From positions 56,459 through 120,458 of the forward strand of contig JAGMWU010000105.1 of NCBI GenBank assembly GCA_018697195.1: a DNA stretch of 64,000 bases, given 5' to 3'. The notes beneath the pieces are model-generated. The model worked only from the letters and a program-made list of their open reading frames with translations. It did not search any database and had not been told where the DNA came from. A program made the position numbers and the translations under genes. Source of the stretch: Certhia americana. Its lineage: Eukaryota; Chordata; Aves; Passeriformes; Certhiidae. Below are positions 23,301 to 35,800 of the stretch, one piece after another; position 1 is the first letter of the stretch, and every line of letters starts with the position of its first letter.

Positions 23301-26227
23301 GTAGTTTTAAGCCTTATTTAAAGAATCAAACATAAACTGTTCATTTTAGTTCAAGGGTTTCTTGCCAGCTTGGAGAAAGATGTCAGGACGTGTTAGTTCT
23401 TGCTTATCTACTAACTTAGGAAACTCTAGGGTAAAACAATTTTTATAAAAGCTTGAGGTTTTTACCCAAGGGATGCATATGAAACTAATTAAGAAAATAT
23501 TCTAGAGAGAAGACTGTATTTTGTTAGTAATTTTTCTTCACAATACTAGAAAAAAGAACCTAGACTGCAGTATGTCTGTTATTTTATGTTGGAAATGCTT
23601 CTAATATAGTTGTTTAAGACTGAATAATATTTACAAACATAAACATATATATATATTTGAAGGTATCTGGCAAACACAGTTGAAGAAGACAACGAAGAAG
23701 CAAAGTATGACATTTTCCCATGGGCTTTGGGCAAAGCCTGGAGAAAGCTCTTCCCTGATTTCTTAAAGTTAAGAGATCAACTGTGGAGTAGAATTGACTA
23801 CAGGGCTATTGTAAGCAGACGCTGCTGTGAAGAGGTAGGGAGGGAATTTCATATTGTAGATGCTGAAATCACAACAATTAACACCAGCTAGCAATTTAGC
23901 TCTGTACAGTTTCTTCACTAAAGTAAACAGACAATCCATGGGAAAGAAGAGAAACTCCTAAAATGTAATGGTCCATTTATCCTACACTTTTTTTTTTTAC
24001 TTCTCCATTTAAAATACATTGTTTGAAACTGTGTTTTTTAAGTAAACTAGAATATTTTATATTGCACTACTGTTAAAAGTGAAGTTTCTCTTGGCCAGAA
24101 TCTGCTTCATGCAAATGTTTTTTATTAAAAATCTACCTTCATTTGTTTCACTTCATCCACTTTAGAAATAATTTTGTGTGCTTTACAATTTCTAAGGAAA
24201 AAATATACTCCTCACTTTTCAGGTGAAGTGTGTATCTGGAAAAATCCTTGTCATGCTCTGAGCACATAATGCTTATTTCCTTGGTGGAAAAGAAAATCTC
24301 ATTTACTCTAGAAGCCCATTTCTGGGCATGGGATTAGATGCTATGGGAAAAGCACAAGGAACAAGGGGAGTGCAGGATGCTTTTCCTTGCACACCCTGCC
24401 AGCTTCCCACCATTGTTATTTCAGTGATGAACTGTGTCAGTTGATGTTTAGCAGCTGGCCAAAGGCTCCATCTTGTGTCCAACATCCTGAGCATGAGCTG
24501 GTGTTTGTGATGACTCACACGAACATACAGGGCACGAAGTTGGGATGTTTTCACACCTGACTGGTATCATGATTACTTACTCCTGCCTAAAGAACCAAAC
24601 TTTCCAGTGGGACAATATGAGACAGATAAAGAGATGATGCCTATTTCAGCTCCATTAATTCCCTGCCATACACTAACTGATCTCTTGTTTTCAGCCTTAT
24701 GTTTTCCCATTATTTTTACTCTTCCTGATCCCACGGCTGTTCCCATAGGTGATGGCTATCGCTCCAACTCATTACATCTGGCAGCGAGAGCGCTCTGTGC
24801 ACCACAGTGGAGCTCTGAGGAATTATGATGATCAGGTGCAGCTGCCCCGAGGACCCAGTGCTACTCCTACAGACTGCCTGCTCTGTGGCAAGAAAGGCAG
24901 ATTTGTACGACTCGGGTTATCATCCTCCTCCTCATCCACTGACACCTCGGAGATGACGGAATTCCACTCATCCCAGAAATCAAGGGACACCTTTTCAACT
25001 GAAAAAATGCTCATCGACTCTCCTTCTTATAAAGCCCAAGGTATGGTTTAATATTGTGAATAATTTTCCATTAGTTTAGGCACACTGGGGCCATATTTGC
25101 CCTTCAGAGTGCAGTGGGGACTGCTCTGTCCCTCCCTCTTACACCCTGGCAGAACTGTGCTTTTAATTTCATGGCTTCCTTTTCACATACTGTATCCCGA
25201 CTTCCTGGAAGTACCAACTGCTTTACATTGAGTCTCTTCGTGTTTTGGGTGCATTCCAGTCTACTTTGGCATTTGTTACTATTCTTGCATTATATATGTC
25301 CTATTTTAAATTAAATGACTGGCTGGAACAATAAAAATACTGATGTGTGTAAAATGAGTTGAAGTGCTCTTGCTGAGAGCATGCTTTGAGAAAGGGCAGG
25401 ATGCTCAGTTGTGGTATGGGTTTGGACATGGGTTAAATCACAGTTCCCATTTTCCTCTATGTATCTCAGTTGTTGACAATTGATACAAGACTGTTTTAAT
25501 ACTGGGGTAGAAGACAAAAGCTTATTGTGAGAATTGTTTATGCAATTGAATCTCTGCCCATTAATCTATAATCACAACAGCATCCTCAGCCTTTGCATAA
25601 GGGGCCTCCATTACAGACAGCAGTTGTGGGGCAAACCCATTATTAAATTTATTATTGCAAGTGAAACACACTTTAGCTGAAACTTCCTCAGGCATCTGGA
25701 TAAGGCCTCAGCTCTGCAAAGACACTCTCCTGTACTTAACCAGTGCAGAGTTCCTAGTAATCTAATACAAAGGAAGTTATTTTTAGCTCTGTATATTTTG
25801 TGTTTGTTCCAATATCCAAATTTTCACTATTACAGTAAGATTGTTACTATTTTTGACAGCTTAGTACAAAAGTGATTCTCAAGAGATCCCTCACCTTTGA
25901 AAAATTTGGCATTTGAATATTTCCTGAGATATAAAGCAAGTCAGGTGTTTACAAAACATAACTTTAAAATGTAATGTGTTAAACATCACCACTTGCTTAG
26001 GTGAGACTTTGAACTTTGTTCTTAAAGAAACCTAGAGTCACCAGCTGGAAGCCAGCAAAGTATTCATTTCAAAGTGCAGCCTTTGATTCCGTATTTTCTT
26101 ACTAATTTTTTTTTTTTTTCTCTCCTTATTTCTGGTAGAATGTCAGAGCCTGTCCAGGAAAATGCAACCATGTAGCACCCTGGATCAAGACAAGTCCATG
26201 GACTGGTTTATAAGCAATGGAGAATGA
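20357..26227 (+). CDS. SPDYA: Speedy/RINGO cell-cycle regulator A
   Basis: Six coding exons: 20357-20585, 21624-21682, 21931-22016, 23663-23834, 24749-25040 and 26139-26227 (TGA at 26225-26227). They sum to 927 bases, 308 residues; human SPDYA is about 313. The start [20 protein letters not shown] matches the family N-terminus. The Ringo core runs from [17 protein letters not shown] through [22 protein letters not shown] and [14 protein letters not shown] to [18 protein letters not shown]. The C-terminal tail has a serine-rich stretch and ends DKSMDWF...NGE. Speedy A binds and activates CDK1/CDK2 without cyclin-type T-loop phosphorylation, in G1/S progression, oocyte maturation and meiotic telomere tethering. 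All introns have GT-AG borders and the frame is intact. Confidence 0.95.
22120..22224 (+). mobile_element. CR1 3' end fragment
   Basis: In SPDYA intron 3, a short sense-orientation CR1 3' end: ggctggaactaggtggtcta, aagtcccaacccaaaccatt, ctgtggttctatgataat, with the characteristic terminal tctatgat motif. About 100 bases survive. Confidence 0.85.
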
Positions 26228-26486
26228 AATGCACTTGATAAGAGAGAAACAGATAGTGTGATTGCAGAACAATCTGGGCTGCATCACAACACCAGATGTG
26301 ATAATTCACTTGAAATTCTTCCCGTTACATATTGGGACAACAGTTGGTGTTTCAAACTTGATGTAAGGTAGAAATCACAGTTCATTACTTAAAAGTTACA
26401 CAACTTGCAAAATGTAGCATCTACTTTGTTATGTTTTATTTTATGCTGATACAATATTCAAATTAGCAGCTAAGGAGGCAGCATCA
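26228..26486. other. Convergent 3' UTR region of SPDYA and TRMT61B
   Basis: Only 259 bases separate the SPDYA stop (+) from the TRMT61B stop (-). For TRMT61B, tttatt on + near 26436 reads AATAAA on -. For SPDYA the first candidates are ATTAAA at 26534-26539 and AATAAA at 26669-26674, both inside TRMT61B. The 3' ends of the two transcripts therefore probably overlap. Confidence 0.7.
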
Positions 26487-29400
26487 TCAAGAAAGCAGTG
26501 GTCGAAACTTTCTCAGCTTGGTAAGGAATGCTAATTAAAAAAACAGAAGTTACTACTTTAGTATTTCAATATACCACGATTATTTTATTATTATAAGTTT
26601 CATGGTTTCATGATATAGACATACCAAATGCTAGGTTAAAAAAAAAAAAAAAAAGTAGGTTTCTTTTAAATAAAAATACCATTAAACACCTAAGATAAAC
26701 TTTTTCCAAGTGTCTCACCTGAATGAGCTTCCTGCCAGTGGGATGGTCGGGCAATGTAAGGCACTGAGCAGTTTGTTTCAGCAGCATCACTGAGTGATTC
26801 TGTGAGAAGGACATTTATTTTCACTTTGTTCCCACAAGTTTAAGGCCTACATGCAGACTAGAGTAGACAATGTGCATGTAATATTTTTCCCTGACATGTT
26901 TTTTTTTTTTATTGACACATATCAGTATATCCAGAACTCTGCATTTTGCAGCTCTGTACTGTATATTTATTTATATCTGTCATAAAAATATATATATATG
27001 GCAGCATTTTTGGATTTGCCAGAACAGCATAATTTTAAAACAGCACACTGGTCACTATTTCTCCTAAGGAAACCTTAAGTTCATCAGGGTCCTCTAAAGC
27101 AGCTATGGGATGAGAATGAAGAACTAAATTTTCTTAAAAAACTAAAATTTGAAAACGGTAGTAGAAGGGCAATCATTCCTTATTGCAGATTAAAATTTAT
27201 TTTCTGTCTAGCCCAGACTTTTATTAGCATATTTAAACTAAAATAACAGTTAACAGTCTTTTTTAAACCTGACAAGGTCTAGGCTGTCTAAAACCTTGCC
27301 TATTTTCAGGTGACCTAAGAACAAACACTGCCTCTTCCTACACAAAGTGCAGTAATATGGTATCTCATCAGCAGTAAATTCTTACCATTGTATTGGCTTT
27401 CTTTAACAACTGCTTGATCCTGAATATGGATTTCTTCGTGTTCATTTTGAAGTGATTCTTCAATATTTTCTTGAGTTTCTACCATTTGGCTTGATGGGTA
27501 ACGCTTGAGTTTAGCAGGGAGTACTGACCAGTTTCTGTGAGTTACCTCAATTATCCTTTCACACAAAAAAGGAAGCTTGCAGCTCCGTATTCTGTCTAAA
27601 AGGTCAATAACCTGTGTGATGCTTTTGAAGAAATGTAAAAGATAAAGTAGTATTTTGAAAACTCAAATCACAAAATCTGTTCTACTGACTTTACTTTTGT
27701 ACATTCTTTACCTTTGAGGTTATACAAGTCCTTCAGTTTTAGCATAAAGAAGCAACCTGACTCCTTTACCCAAATCCAAAAGAATTTGGCCAAGTGTAAT
27801 TAATTTATACTGAGTACAGCTCCCAGAGAAAGTAACATGGGGAAAACCCCAACTTTGTTACACACATCCAGTATTAATGAAATGGTTATTTCAGAAGATG
27901 CTTGGTTTTGTACTAAGGCCATGTAATGCCTGAATAAAGGTGCCAGAAAGAAATACTTACTTTGCTAAGTACACAACACACACCCCACCTTCTTTCAGGC
28001 TTGGATGTACAACAGGCAGAGCACACTGAGGGCTCAGCATATCCAGAACTACCTGAAAGAGAAAGACATATTAATGTTTACTGGGAAAACATATGTACAT
28101 CTGTCAATGTAACATACAACAATGCTGAGGGGGAAAAAAAGGTTATGGAAAAGAGATGCATACAGCAGCAGGATGTTATCATCAACCAGTTTTATTACTG
28201 CCTCTCAAAACCTGAGGTGCACACTTACACAAAATGGAGCCCTCTCTAATTCCAAATGAATTTCTTTTAAAACAGCAAGTAGCATTTCACCAAGGAAGTA
28301 GGTCTGCAGGAAGTTAAGCTTCCTAGTAATTAAATCCCATAGTCCTGACTATGATAAAAACTTTTAATAAAAACTTTTAGAGGAGTACGTTTACTAACAC
28401 ATTTGAATACCTAAAAGGAATGTTCTAACGCATAAAAAGAGAGCATTATGGTCACAATGTCTAACTTGCTGTCAGTTTCAAGATTAAAAAAACTTCTGCC
28501 TTTGGCAATTTATCCACTTTCTGCTAGGAAGCTATTCAGATTGTAGAACAATGGGATATGCAACATCTGATCCTTCCTGTAGAATTGTTACTTAAAACAT
28601 TTTTTGAAATGGTATTTTTATGCTATGTATTATATTTCTTTGCTTCCACCATTTTAAAAACTGCTCCTTGTATAAAGCATTTAGTAAATAAGTAGTTGTA
28701 AGCAGTCTGTCGGCTTTACAGGGAAGAGCAGTTAACATCAAGCTATTTTCCCCAGCATGACTCCTTTTTAGGAAATCTGGATACAAAGAAGCAGGACAGC
28801 AGAGCAAGCCATAGCATTGTCTAAATTACCATGTAGTTACATTGTGCATTCTATAGAGCTGATAGCAAAGTGGTCACAGTTACATTTCTAATAGGTTTAT
28901 GTATTCTTCTGAAAGTTGATGCTTGAAATATGTATCTCATAAAAATATCAGTTTCTCAAACAGAAAAGTGAGTTGGTCTTTGCTTACAAGACAGCAGTAA
29001 TTAATTGTATTTTTTCTATATTACAGCTTTATTGACTCTTTCATTTGACAGGCTGGAAATGAAACCTGGAAAACATTTGTATCTGACAAAAAAATTATAA
29101 CGTTTCTTTTTCTGATGATGATCTGGATTGTTATTTCTCGTGTTACACAAGATATGGAAATCCTGTTGTGAGTGTGAGCACTAGAGGTTTTCAGTTATGG
29201 AGAAAAGACACATGTTAAATGGGGGAGTTGTTTGGATTCACTCACTGCATCAAGTGTTACAGATTTCATATCTGCAGCAGCTGCTGAAATGTCTTTAAGA
29301 ATGAACTCCACGTTATCTGGCCATTCTTCCATGTGTCCTATTTTCCATGCAGAACGCCAGTGCCTGTAATTCTTCTTAGCTAAATTGTGATGATCATCTC

Positions 29401-32400
29401 TGATTTCATAACTTAGAACACGTCCTTTGGGCCCAACTGAAAACAAACAGAAGACACTGCACTCACCACTTTACACTGCTGTTATAAAGACTGGGGAAAA
29501 AAGACCCGAAACAAAAGCAAAAACCATAGTCTATAGCATAAGTACACCTTTCCATATCCCCTTAAGGAAATTATCACATATGAAACAAAGACAATCTATG
29601 CTTTCTGTACATTTAAAACAAACACACGCAGAAAGTGCCGGGTTAATTCTTTCACAGACAGAAATCCATCACAGCACTGATGAAATAAAGTGTAGTCACA
29701 GCAGTACAGACTGTTCCTCAGATGTTCTCCTGAAGTCCCTCCTGCAGCAAAAGACAAGTTGATCATCTGTGGCCCCTGCTAGATTCTTCTGCTAGAGCAA
29801 CCAGAGTATCAGCTGAGAATGCTGCACCAGTGCTCACAGCTTGCAGGCCAAGGAAACCTGCTCACTGATCTCAGCTTCACAGAAAGGTTCCCAGTGTACT
29901 CTTTGATTTACCCAGGTTTGTGTAACTTCCCTGTTACTGTCTGCAGCAGTAATAAATTATTAAGTCTAAATTTACTATTCTGAAATTCACCATGACTCCC
30001 ATGTACGCTGTTTCTCATAAAGGAAGCATTTCCTGGCTGTGCAGGCAGATAGCAGTGCACTGCTGTATTATTCTATATTTGCATTACTCCAATTCCTGAA
30101 GCCTATCCCACTGCTCACTTCTCTCTCCTTGCTATTTTGGAATGGGTGCAGGCAGCTTTCAGGAAGCAGCAGCTCCCTGGGCTAGTTCTGTGCCTTTCTG
30201 AGCCATTTCAGTTTGAAGTCACCAGGCTCCTTCCCTCACCTATGTGATCCCACTGTGAATCCATTCAGATAACTGGAGTAAAAGAAGGGAAAGGTTTCCC
30301 AACAGTCGCTCCTTGATCCAGCTCACCCTGCATCAGACAAAGGCCAGAACCAGCTTGTAAGAAAGGGAAGGTTTCGGCATGCTGCCTTTGATCACCTGAA
30401 GTAGTTGTAGAGTCTCCTTGTTACTTTAGATTATCAGTTTAGAAATATCAGAAAAATAAAATTCTTCACACTGGGAGGGGGTCTTACCCCCACTCTTTCA
30501 CAGTAATTCCTACTTTTTGAAACTGCTTTTTTTTAAAATAAGAATAACAAGGGGAGAGAGCTAGGCAAGACTTCATTCCTGGGAAGCTACAGTATGCAAA
30601 GTTTGTATACATCATATTTTCCAGTTCTCAAAGATCTTAAAGTCATGGCAAATACCACTCTCTCAGCTTTATCCTGTTCCATGTCAGTAGTTTCTGTGAA
30701 TGATTAAAGAAAGAATGGAAAAGAAAATGTGAAATTAATAATAATTAAGAGATTAATGAAATCTGTTAAATCAACAAGTATTTTGGAAATTAAATAATTC
30801 CATGGACATTGGTAAGGGGTCCACTAGATATGAGTTCCAGCATTTAACCCACATAGCAGCTGTTTTCCTTGTTGGGTATCACTGGTGTATATTTAATGGT
30901 GCCAAAAGCAGCCACCATTAGGAAACAGCAAATCAAATCTATTTATTTATGTGTCAGCACCAAAGTGTTGCTGTTAGTAGTTAGCTGTGACTAAAACTGG
31001 CTGGATTTGGTGCCAAATTAAATTCAATAAATTTGAAAACAGCAATACAATTTCATAGCTTTTTCCCCACTGCTCAAAACAGAGCTAATCTAGCACACAA
31101 CAACTGCACTCTTCCCCAGACAGGGTTAACAGCCTATGATTTTGCCAACTTGGACCATTTACAGCTAAATTAAAGTGATTGGAAAAGAAACTGTTGGACA
31201 GGACTGAAAAATGAGAAGAATAATTGGCAAGTTCAGGTGTGCTTGTATGAAATGGCCACAGTAGGCTGAACACCCAAGGCAGGAAAATCAGTTGCTGTAT
31301 TCAGCACAAGCTAGCTTTTGCCTTAGCCAGTAGCAGGTATTCCATCTCTTTGGGGTTTGGGTCTGCCTGTAGGACAAGAGGGGAAAAGCTAATGACTCTT
31401 ACTTTCCCTCTCTCTAAATGGAATGAGAAGTGCTGATATTTAGCTTCCGTTTCATCAGCTTCTAGCTCCTACAGCAGCAGTGTTTGCTTTGAAGCTAATC
31501 CCACGCTAGCTTCAAAATCCCAATGGAACTAAAGAACCTCAAACACTACTTTATTCCAGAAAGATGACCAGAAGAAACCAAGCAATAGCAGTAGGAGGCA
31601 GAAGGAGCAGAGGTGCAACTGCTGACCCTGAAACTTGGCCCCAACATCTCAAGACCAGCTGCAGTTGAGTGATCTTGAGGCATGGCTGAAGCTCAGCTTT
31701 CTGCAAAGCCTTTGGCCACCGTTTACACCGCGGGCCTCTACGCACAGTCAGAATGGTTTGCAGCCCCTGTGCTGATGTAATTTTCCTTCAAATCAACAAA
31801 CTATATATGAACGTGTGAACTGCAGCAAAGCTTTTATGAGCTAAGGACCAGAAGAACCACATGCATCTGGGGAAAAAAAAAAACCAAACCCCAAGTTGTG
31901 ATAAAGAAATAGATAGATAATGTTGTCTAAAGTCTAAAGTCACCTGCTCTTGACAGAAACAAGCTCAAAGCACCAGACCCGCTGCCAGTTTCCAACACGG
32001 TGTCTCCCGGGTGGATATCCATCATCATTAACACAGCACTTATATCCTGCGAGCCAGAAAAACACGGCACGTTACTATTTGCCAAAATCTAAAGGTGAGA
32101 TTCGGCCAGCGAGCTGGCAGCTACCAGCAGCCGGTACCTTCGGGTAGGCGATGGTGGGTCCCCGCGGCATGAGCAGCACGTACTCGTCCAGCGAGGGCCG
32201 CCTCAGCAGCAGCCGCGCCCCGCCCGACGTGCGCAGCACCTGCCCGGGCAGCTGCCCGATGATGTCGCGGTGGGGCAGGACACCACCGGGGCTGCCCAGC
32301 ACCGCCTCCGCCGCCAGCCGGCACAGCAGCTTCAGCGTCCAGTTGTGCTTCCTCCGCAGCTCCGCCAGCGCCAGCTCCCCGGCGCGCAAAGGGCCGCAAG

Positions 32401-32590
32401 GCGGACTGGCCGCCTCAACCTGACGGCGGGCGGACACCGACACCTCCTCCTCCTCCTGCTGCTGAGGCGGCGCCGCGCACCGCGCCACCGCCGCCGCTTC
32501 CTCGGGGGGCAGCAGCCGTCTCAGCCGCTCTAGGGGCGACAGCGAAGTCTCCCATGCCCGCCTGCGAGGCTTCCCGCCGGCAGGAGAGGA
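26487..32590 (-). CDS. TRMT61B: tRNA (adenine-58-N1) methyltransferase, mitochondrial (5' end in gap)
   Basis: Exons in transcript order: 32590-32138 (cut by the gap), 32046-31944, 29436-29246, 28052-27961, 27621-27386, 26799-26719 and 26530-26487 (stop 26489-26487). All splice borders and phases agree, giving 399 visible residues against 477 in human. The missing N-terminus would hold the mitochondrial targeting sequence. Landmarks: [17 protein letters not shown], the SAM-binding loop [69 protein letters not shown] and the C-terminal [11 protein letters not shown] / [13 protein letters not shown]. The enzyme makes m1A58 in mitochondrial tRNAs and m1A in mitochondrial 16S rRNA. The last two exons are short (81 and 44 coding bases) and easy to miss; reading through the exon 6 donor gives a false early stop. 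No ATG is visible in frame before the gap. Confidence 0.94.
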
Positions 32591-32690
32591 NNNNNNNNNN
32601 NNNNNNNNNNNNNNNNNNNNNNNNNNNNNNNNNNNNNNNNNNNNNNNNNNNNNNNNNNNNNNNNNNNNNNNNNNNNNNNNNNNNNNNNNN
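32591..32690. other. Assembly gap (100 N)
   Basis: Exactly 100 Ns, the usual placeholder for a gap of unknown size. It removes the first part of TRMT61B exon 1 and the TRMT61B side of the shared promoter. Confidence 0.99.
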
Positions 32691-32815
32691 CTCGCCCCGC
32701 GCGCCTGCGCCGTCTGGCGTCATCGCGGCGGGCGGCGCAGGCGCGCGGGGCGAGCACGCGGTGGGTGCATGCGCCGCGCGGGGCGGGCCGGGCTGAGGCG
32801 AGGGCAGCGCGCGCC
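32691..32815. promoter_or_regulatory. Bidirectional CpG-island promoter of TRMT61B and WDR43
   Basis: A GC-rich, CpG-dense divergent promoter between the two head-to-head genes; the island extends to both sides (about 32100-33300). No TATA box is seen. A perfect 21-base inverted repeat (32691-32711 with 32734-32754) contains NRF1-like gcgcctgcgc cores, and its 22-base loop has a CRE/ATF-like ggcgtcat. The WDR43 start codon follows closely, so its 5' UTR must be short. Confidence 0.75.
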
Positions 32816-35800
32816 ATGGCGGCCCCGCCGTGCGCCTTCTCCCCCCGCGGGTGCCGCCTGTTCGCCTCGTCCGGGCCCGACGGACGGCTGCGCCTCTGGG
32901 ACACGGCTGGCAGCCGCCTGCAGCACGAGTACGTGCCCTCCGCACACCTCAGCGCCGCCTGTACCTGCCTGGCCTGGGCCCCGGCGGAGGCGCGGCAGCC
33001 CCCCAGCAAGGTGCGTGAGGGGAGGGAGCGGGCGGGCGGCCGGGGGCGGCACGGGGTGAGGGCTGCGGATGGCGGCGGCCAGAGCCGCCCTGACGCGTGG
33101 CTGCGGCCCGCCCGGCTTCACCCCGCCCTGCCGGCGCCATGTGGCCGGGCGGGCCGGCGAGGGTCCCGTGGGTCCGTGTTTTTCGGGCAGAGCCCCGTGC
33201 CGGCTCCCTGTGGGGCTGGGGGCTGGGCGGGGTCCGCCTGGGTCGCTCCCCGGCCTGCGGGGGGAGCCGCTCCCCTTGCCGGGATGGCGCCGCTCAAGGT
33301 AAGCTTCACGTGTCGCTGGGGCAGGCGGCTCTGGAGGCTTTGTTTTATGGGGCTTTTTAAAGAAAACTTCGGCAGAAGCACTGACTGTTGAAAACCATTT
33401 GTGTCTCGTATTATCTGCGTGGAAGAAGCCTTCCTTGAAGGAGAGAGGTATGTTACTCGACGGTACGTCTTGCCGTAAGTGGAAAGGTGATGCTGCAGAG
33501 CAGGTCAGCTGCTGTGCACCCACTCAGTTCGCTTTCTGCTAAAGCCGGGATCTCTCCACGTTTCCTTATCCTTGAAAGTACTCCCGTGCAAGCTGCTACG
33601 CTGTGATTGATCTTCCTGAGTCCAGGATTTCTGCAACAAGGTAGTTTTATTCACAGCGTGCTTCAGGAGCGCTTGGACGTTCTCCACCTTGATCGAGTTT
33701 TAGTTAACGTCACCTCAGGTGAACACCGAACCTGGAAATACCTGCAGTGTTTACTGGGGTGCCTTTTTGTCCTCTTGAGGTTGAAGTAATTCTTCAGCTG
33801 GAACATACCATTTCCTGAGGCAAAAAAAGAATGCCAAACCTGGATAAAGTATGTGAAATCCACCCCATTTATCTTAAAAAGTAAGGGGTGCCTTTTTAAA
33901 GTGTGTTTTGATATATCAGCAATTCAGTACATTTGAAATGCTGTTAAGGCTGTTTCAGAATGCTCAAAACACAAATTATCAATCCAAAGAAGGGTAATAT
34001 TGTATTGTTCAGTTGAGCAGCTTGGTCCCTGAAGTTGGAAAAATCTCAGAACATTCAAAGAACCAAGTAGGAAAAATTTGGCTTAGATGGCCTGAACCTG
34101 TTGCTCTGTCTCATAACTTTGAAGTGAAAAGGATCTGTTCATTAATTGCAGAGCTGTATAGGTTCTTTGCTCTTAAATTCACTGAAACTGGCATGTGAAA
34201 ATGGGGTTAATCCGTCCTGTGCAAAATAAAACTGAAGTAGATAAACTGCACTGCTGTGGTACTGTAAGTCAAGCACAGGAAGTTTCTGAAGGGCTTTTAA
34301 ACCTTTTAAAAAAGTAACTTTTTCTGAAGACACGCTCCTAAACCCCACAGGTCTTTGAATTTAATCTGTTTTAATGTTATATGAAAATAACCTCAGCTAC
34401 CACTCAGTGCTTTCTAGTTATTCCAGTAGTTTAAATCCTGTCCCCTGCTTGAAACCTAGTCCATTTTGAAGTGGAGCTGGGAAACATACTGTTTCTTGCA
34501 ATAATTGGGCCAAAAAACCTTTAAAAGTCATTGGGTTTTTCTTCCTTATACTGAGTTGTAGAGTTAAAACTGGGCTAGTTACTCCAAAATCACTTTATTA
34601 AATGTGGTTTTTTTGTTCCTGGAGAGCTGACATCTGTCTAGGCAGTTCTGGTATCTGGTGTTCAGGGATAGAACTCTGCCAGTAGGTAGCTATAAACGGT
34701 GTTTGTCCAAATTACACTTAAACTCAGTGTGTTTTGGACTGCTGCCATGTTAATGGAGGCCGTGTGTTACAGGGGAATATTAGAAACCACGTTTTGAACT
34801 GCAGGCTCTGGAACTGCTGATGCAGGGCTGGCTTTACTGGGATGCTCCCTGCCCACGTGCTTCCAGTGTCAGTGCTTCCTGTGTGCTGTGTTCATCACCT
34901 CCTGCTCCCCGGGGTGTCTTGTGCAAGAGAGGACCTCCAACATTCAAAACACCTTCTTCCACTTTCTTCCTAACAAGCTGCAACTGCTCTGCCACCATCA
35001 ACTGTCAAGACCTTTAGATTTCTCCACGTCTTTATTTCACGTGTGAGCAGCAGATTTCTGTTTAGAAGTCTCAGTGGCATGTCAAGTCAAGGAAGAGCAT
35101 TGTGGAAAAATGTGTGCACAGTTCCTTTTCAAATAATTCCTTTTAAGTGTCCACTAATTAGAACACTGTGCTTTTTCAGGCAAAGCTAAAGGATTTCTAA
35201 ATAAGCTTGAGTTTCCATAGAGCTGAAAAAGATATAAATGGCAAGGAAACTGGTACTTAATCTGTCCTATCCATGACAATAGGGTGCTCTTCTATTTAAG
35301 CCCCTCATCCACAAGTGAATCCCACATGGACGTTAAGTGCAGTTGTCATTCTCTCTCTGTGTACTAATCTATTGTAGGGTAAGGAAGTTTGATTTTTTTT
35401 TTTTTTAATTCTTAGACTGTTCTTTTTCAAATCATCTCAGACATTAACAGGTGTCTGAATTTTCAACTGGCATTTTTTCATGCAGAATTTTGTTTGTGCT
35501 CCACTCATTGTTGATAAGACGTAATCAGTAAAGAAATGCATATGGAAAAAGAACCTGGAGAAACCTTCACTGCCCCTTGTTTTCTCTTGACCCTGGAAAT
35601 AACTGTACTTTTGGGAATTCTCTTGTGTCTTTTGAGTTGTTCCAAGGAAATTTGCCATAGCAAACTCAATTGGAGCCTGAAAGAAATTTAGTTGAACGAT
35701 TTATTCAGGGGAAGAGAATAAAGTCTGTTATTAAGTTTGGCTTTGCTTTGTAGCAGGGGTGTGTGGGGAAATTGGTAAAACTACTTAAAGAGATCAAAAA

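Noticed and set aside
26700..26799. TRMT61B ending at the in-frame TAG after exon 6
   Set aside because: A strong donor lies inside (cattcag/gtgaga) and a downstream exon at 26530-26487 restores the conserved C-terminus with matching phase.
32720..33523. 267-codon minus-strand open frame opposite WDR43 exon 1
   Set aside because: It is a shadow of the CpG island and of WDR43 exon 1 in Pro/Arg/Ala-rich frames. TRMT61B uses a different frame to the left of the gap.
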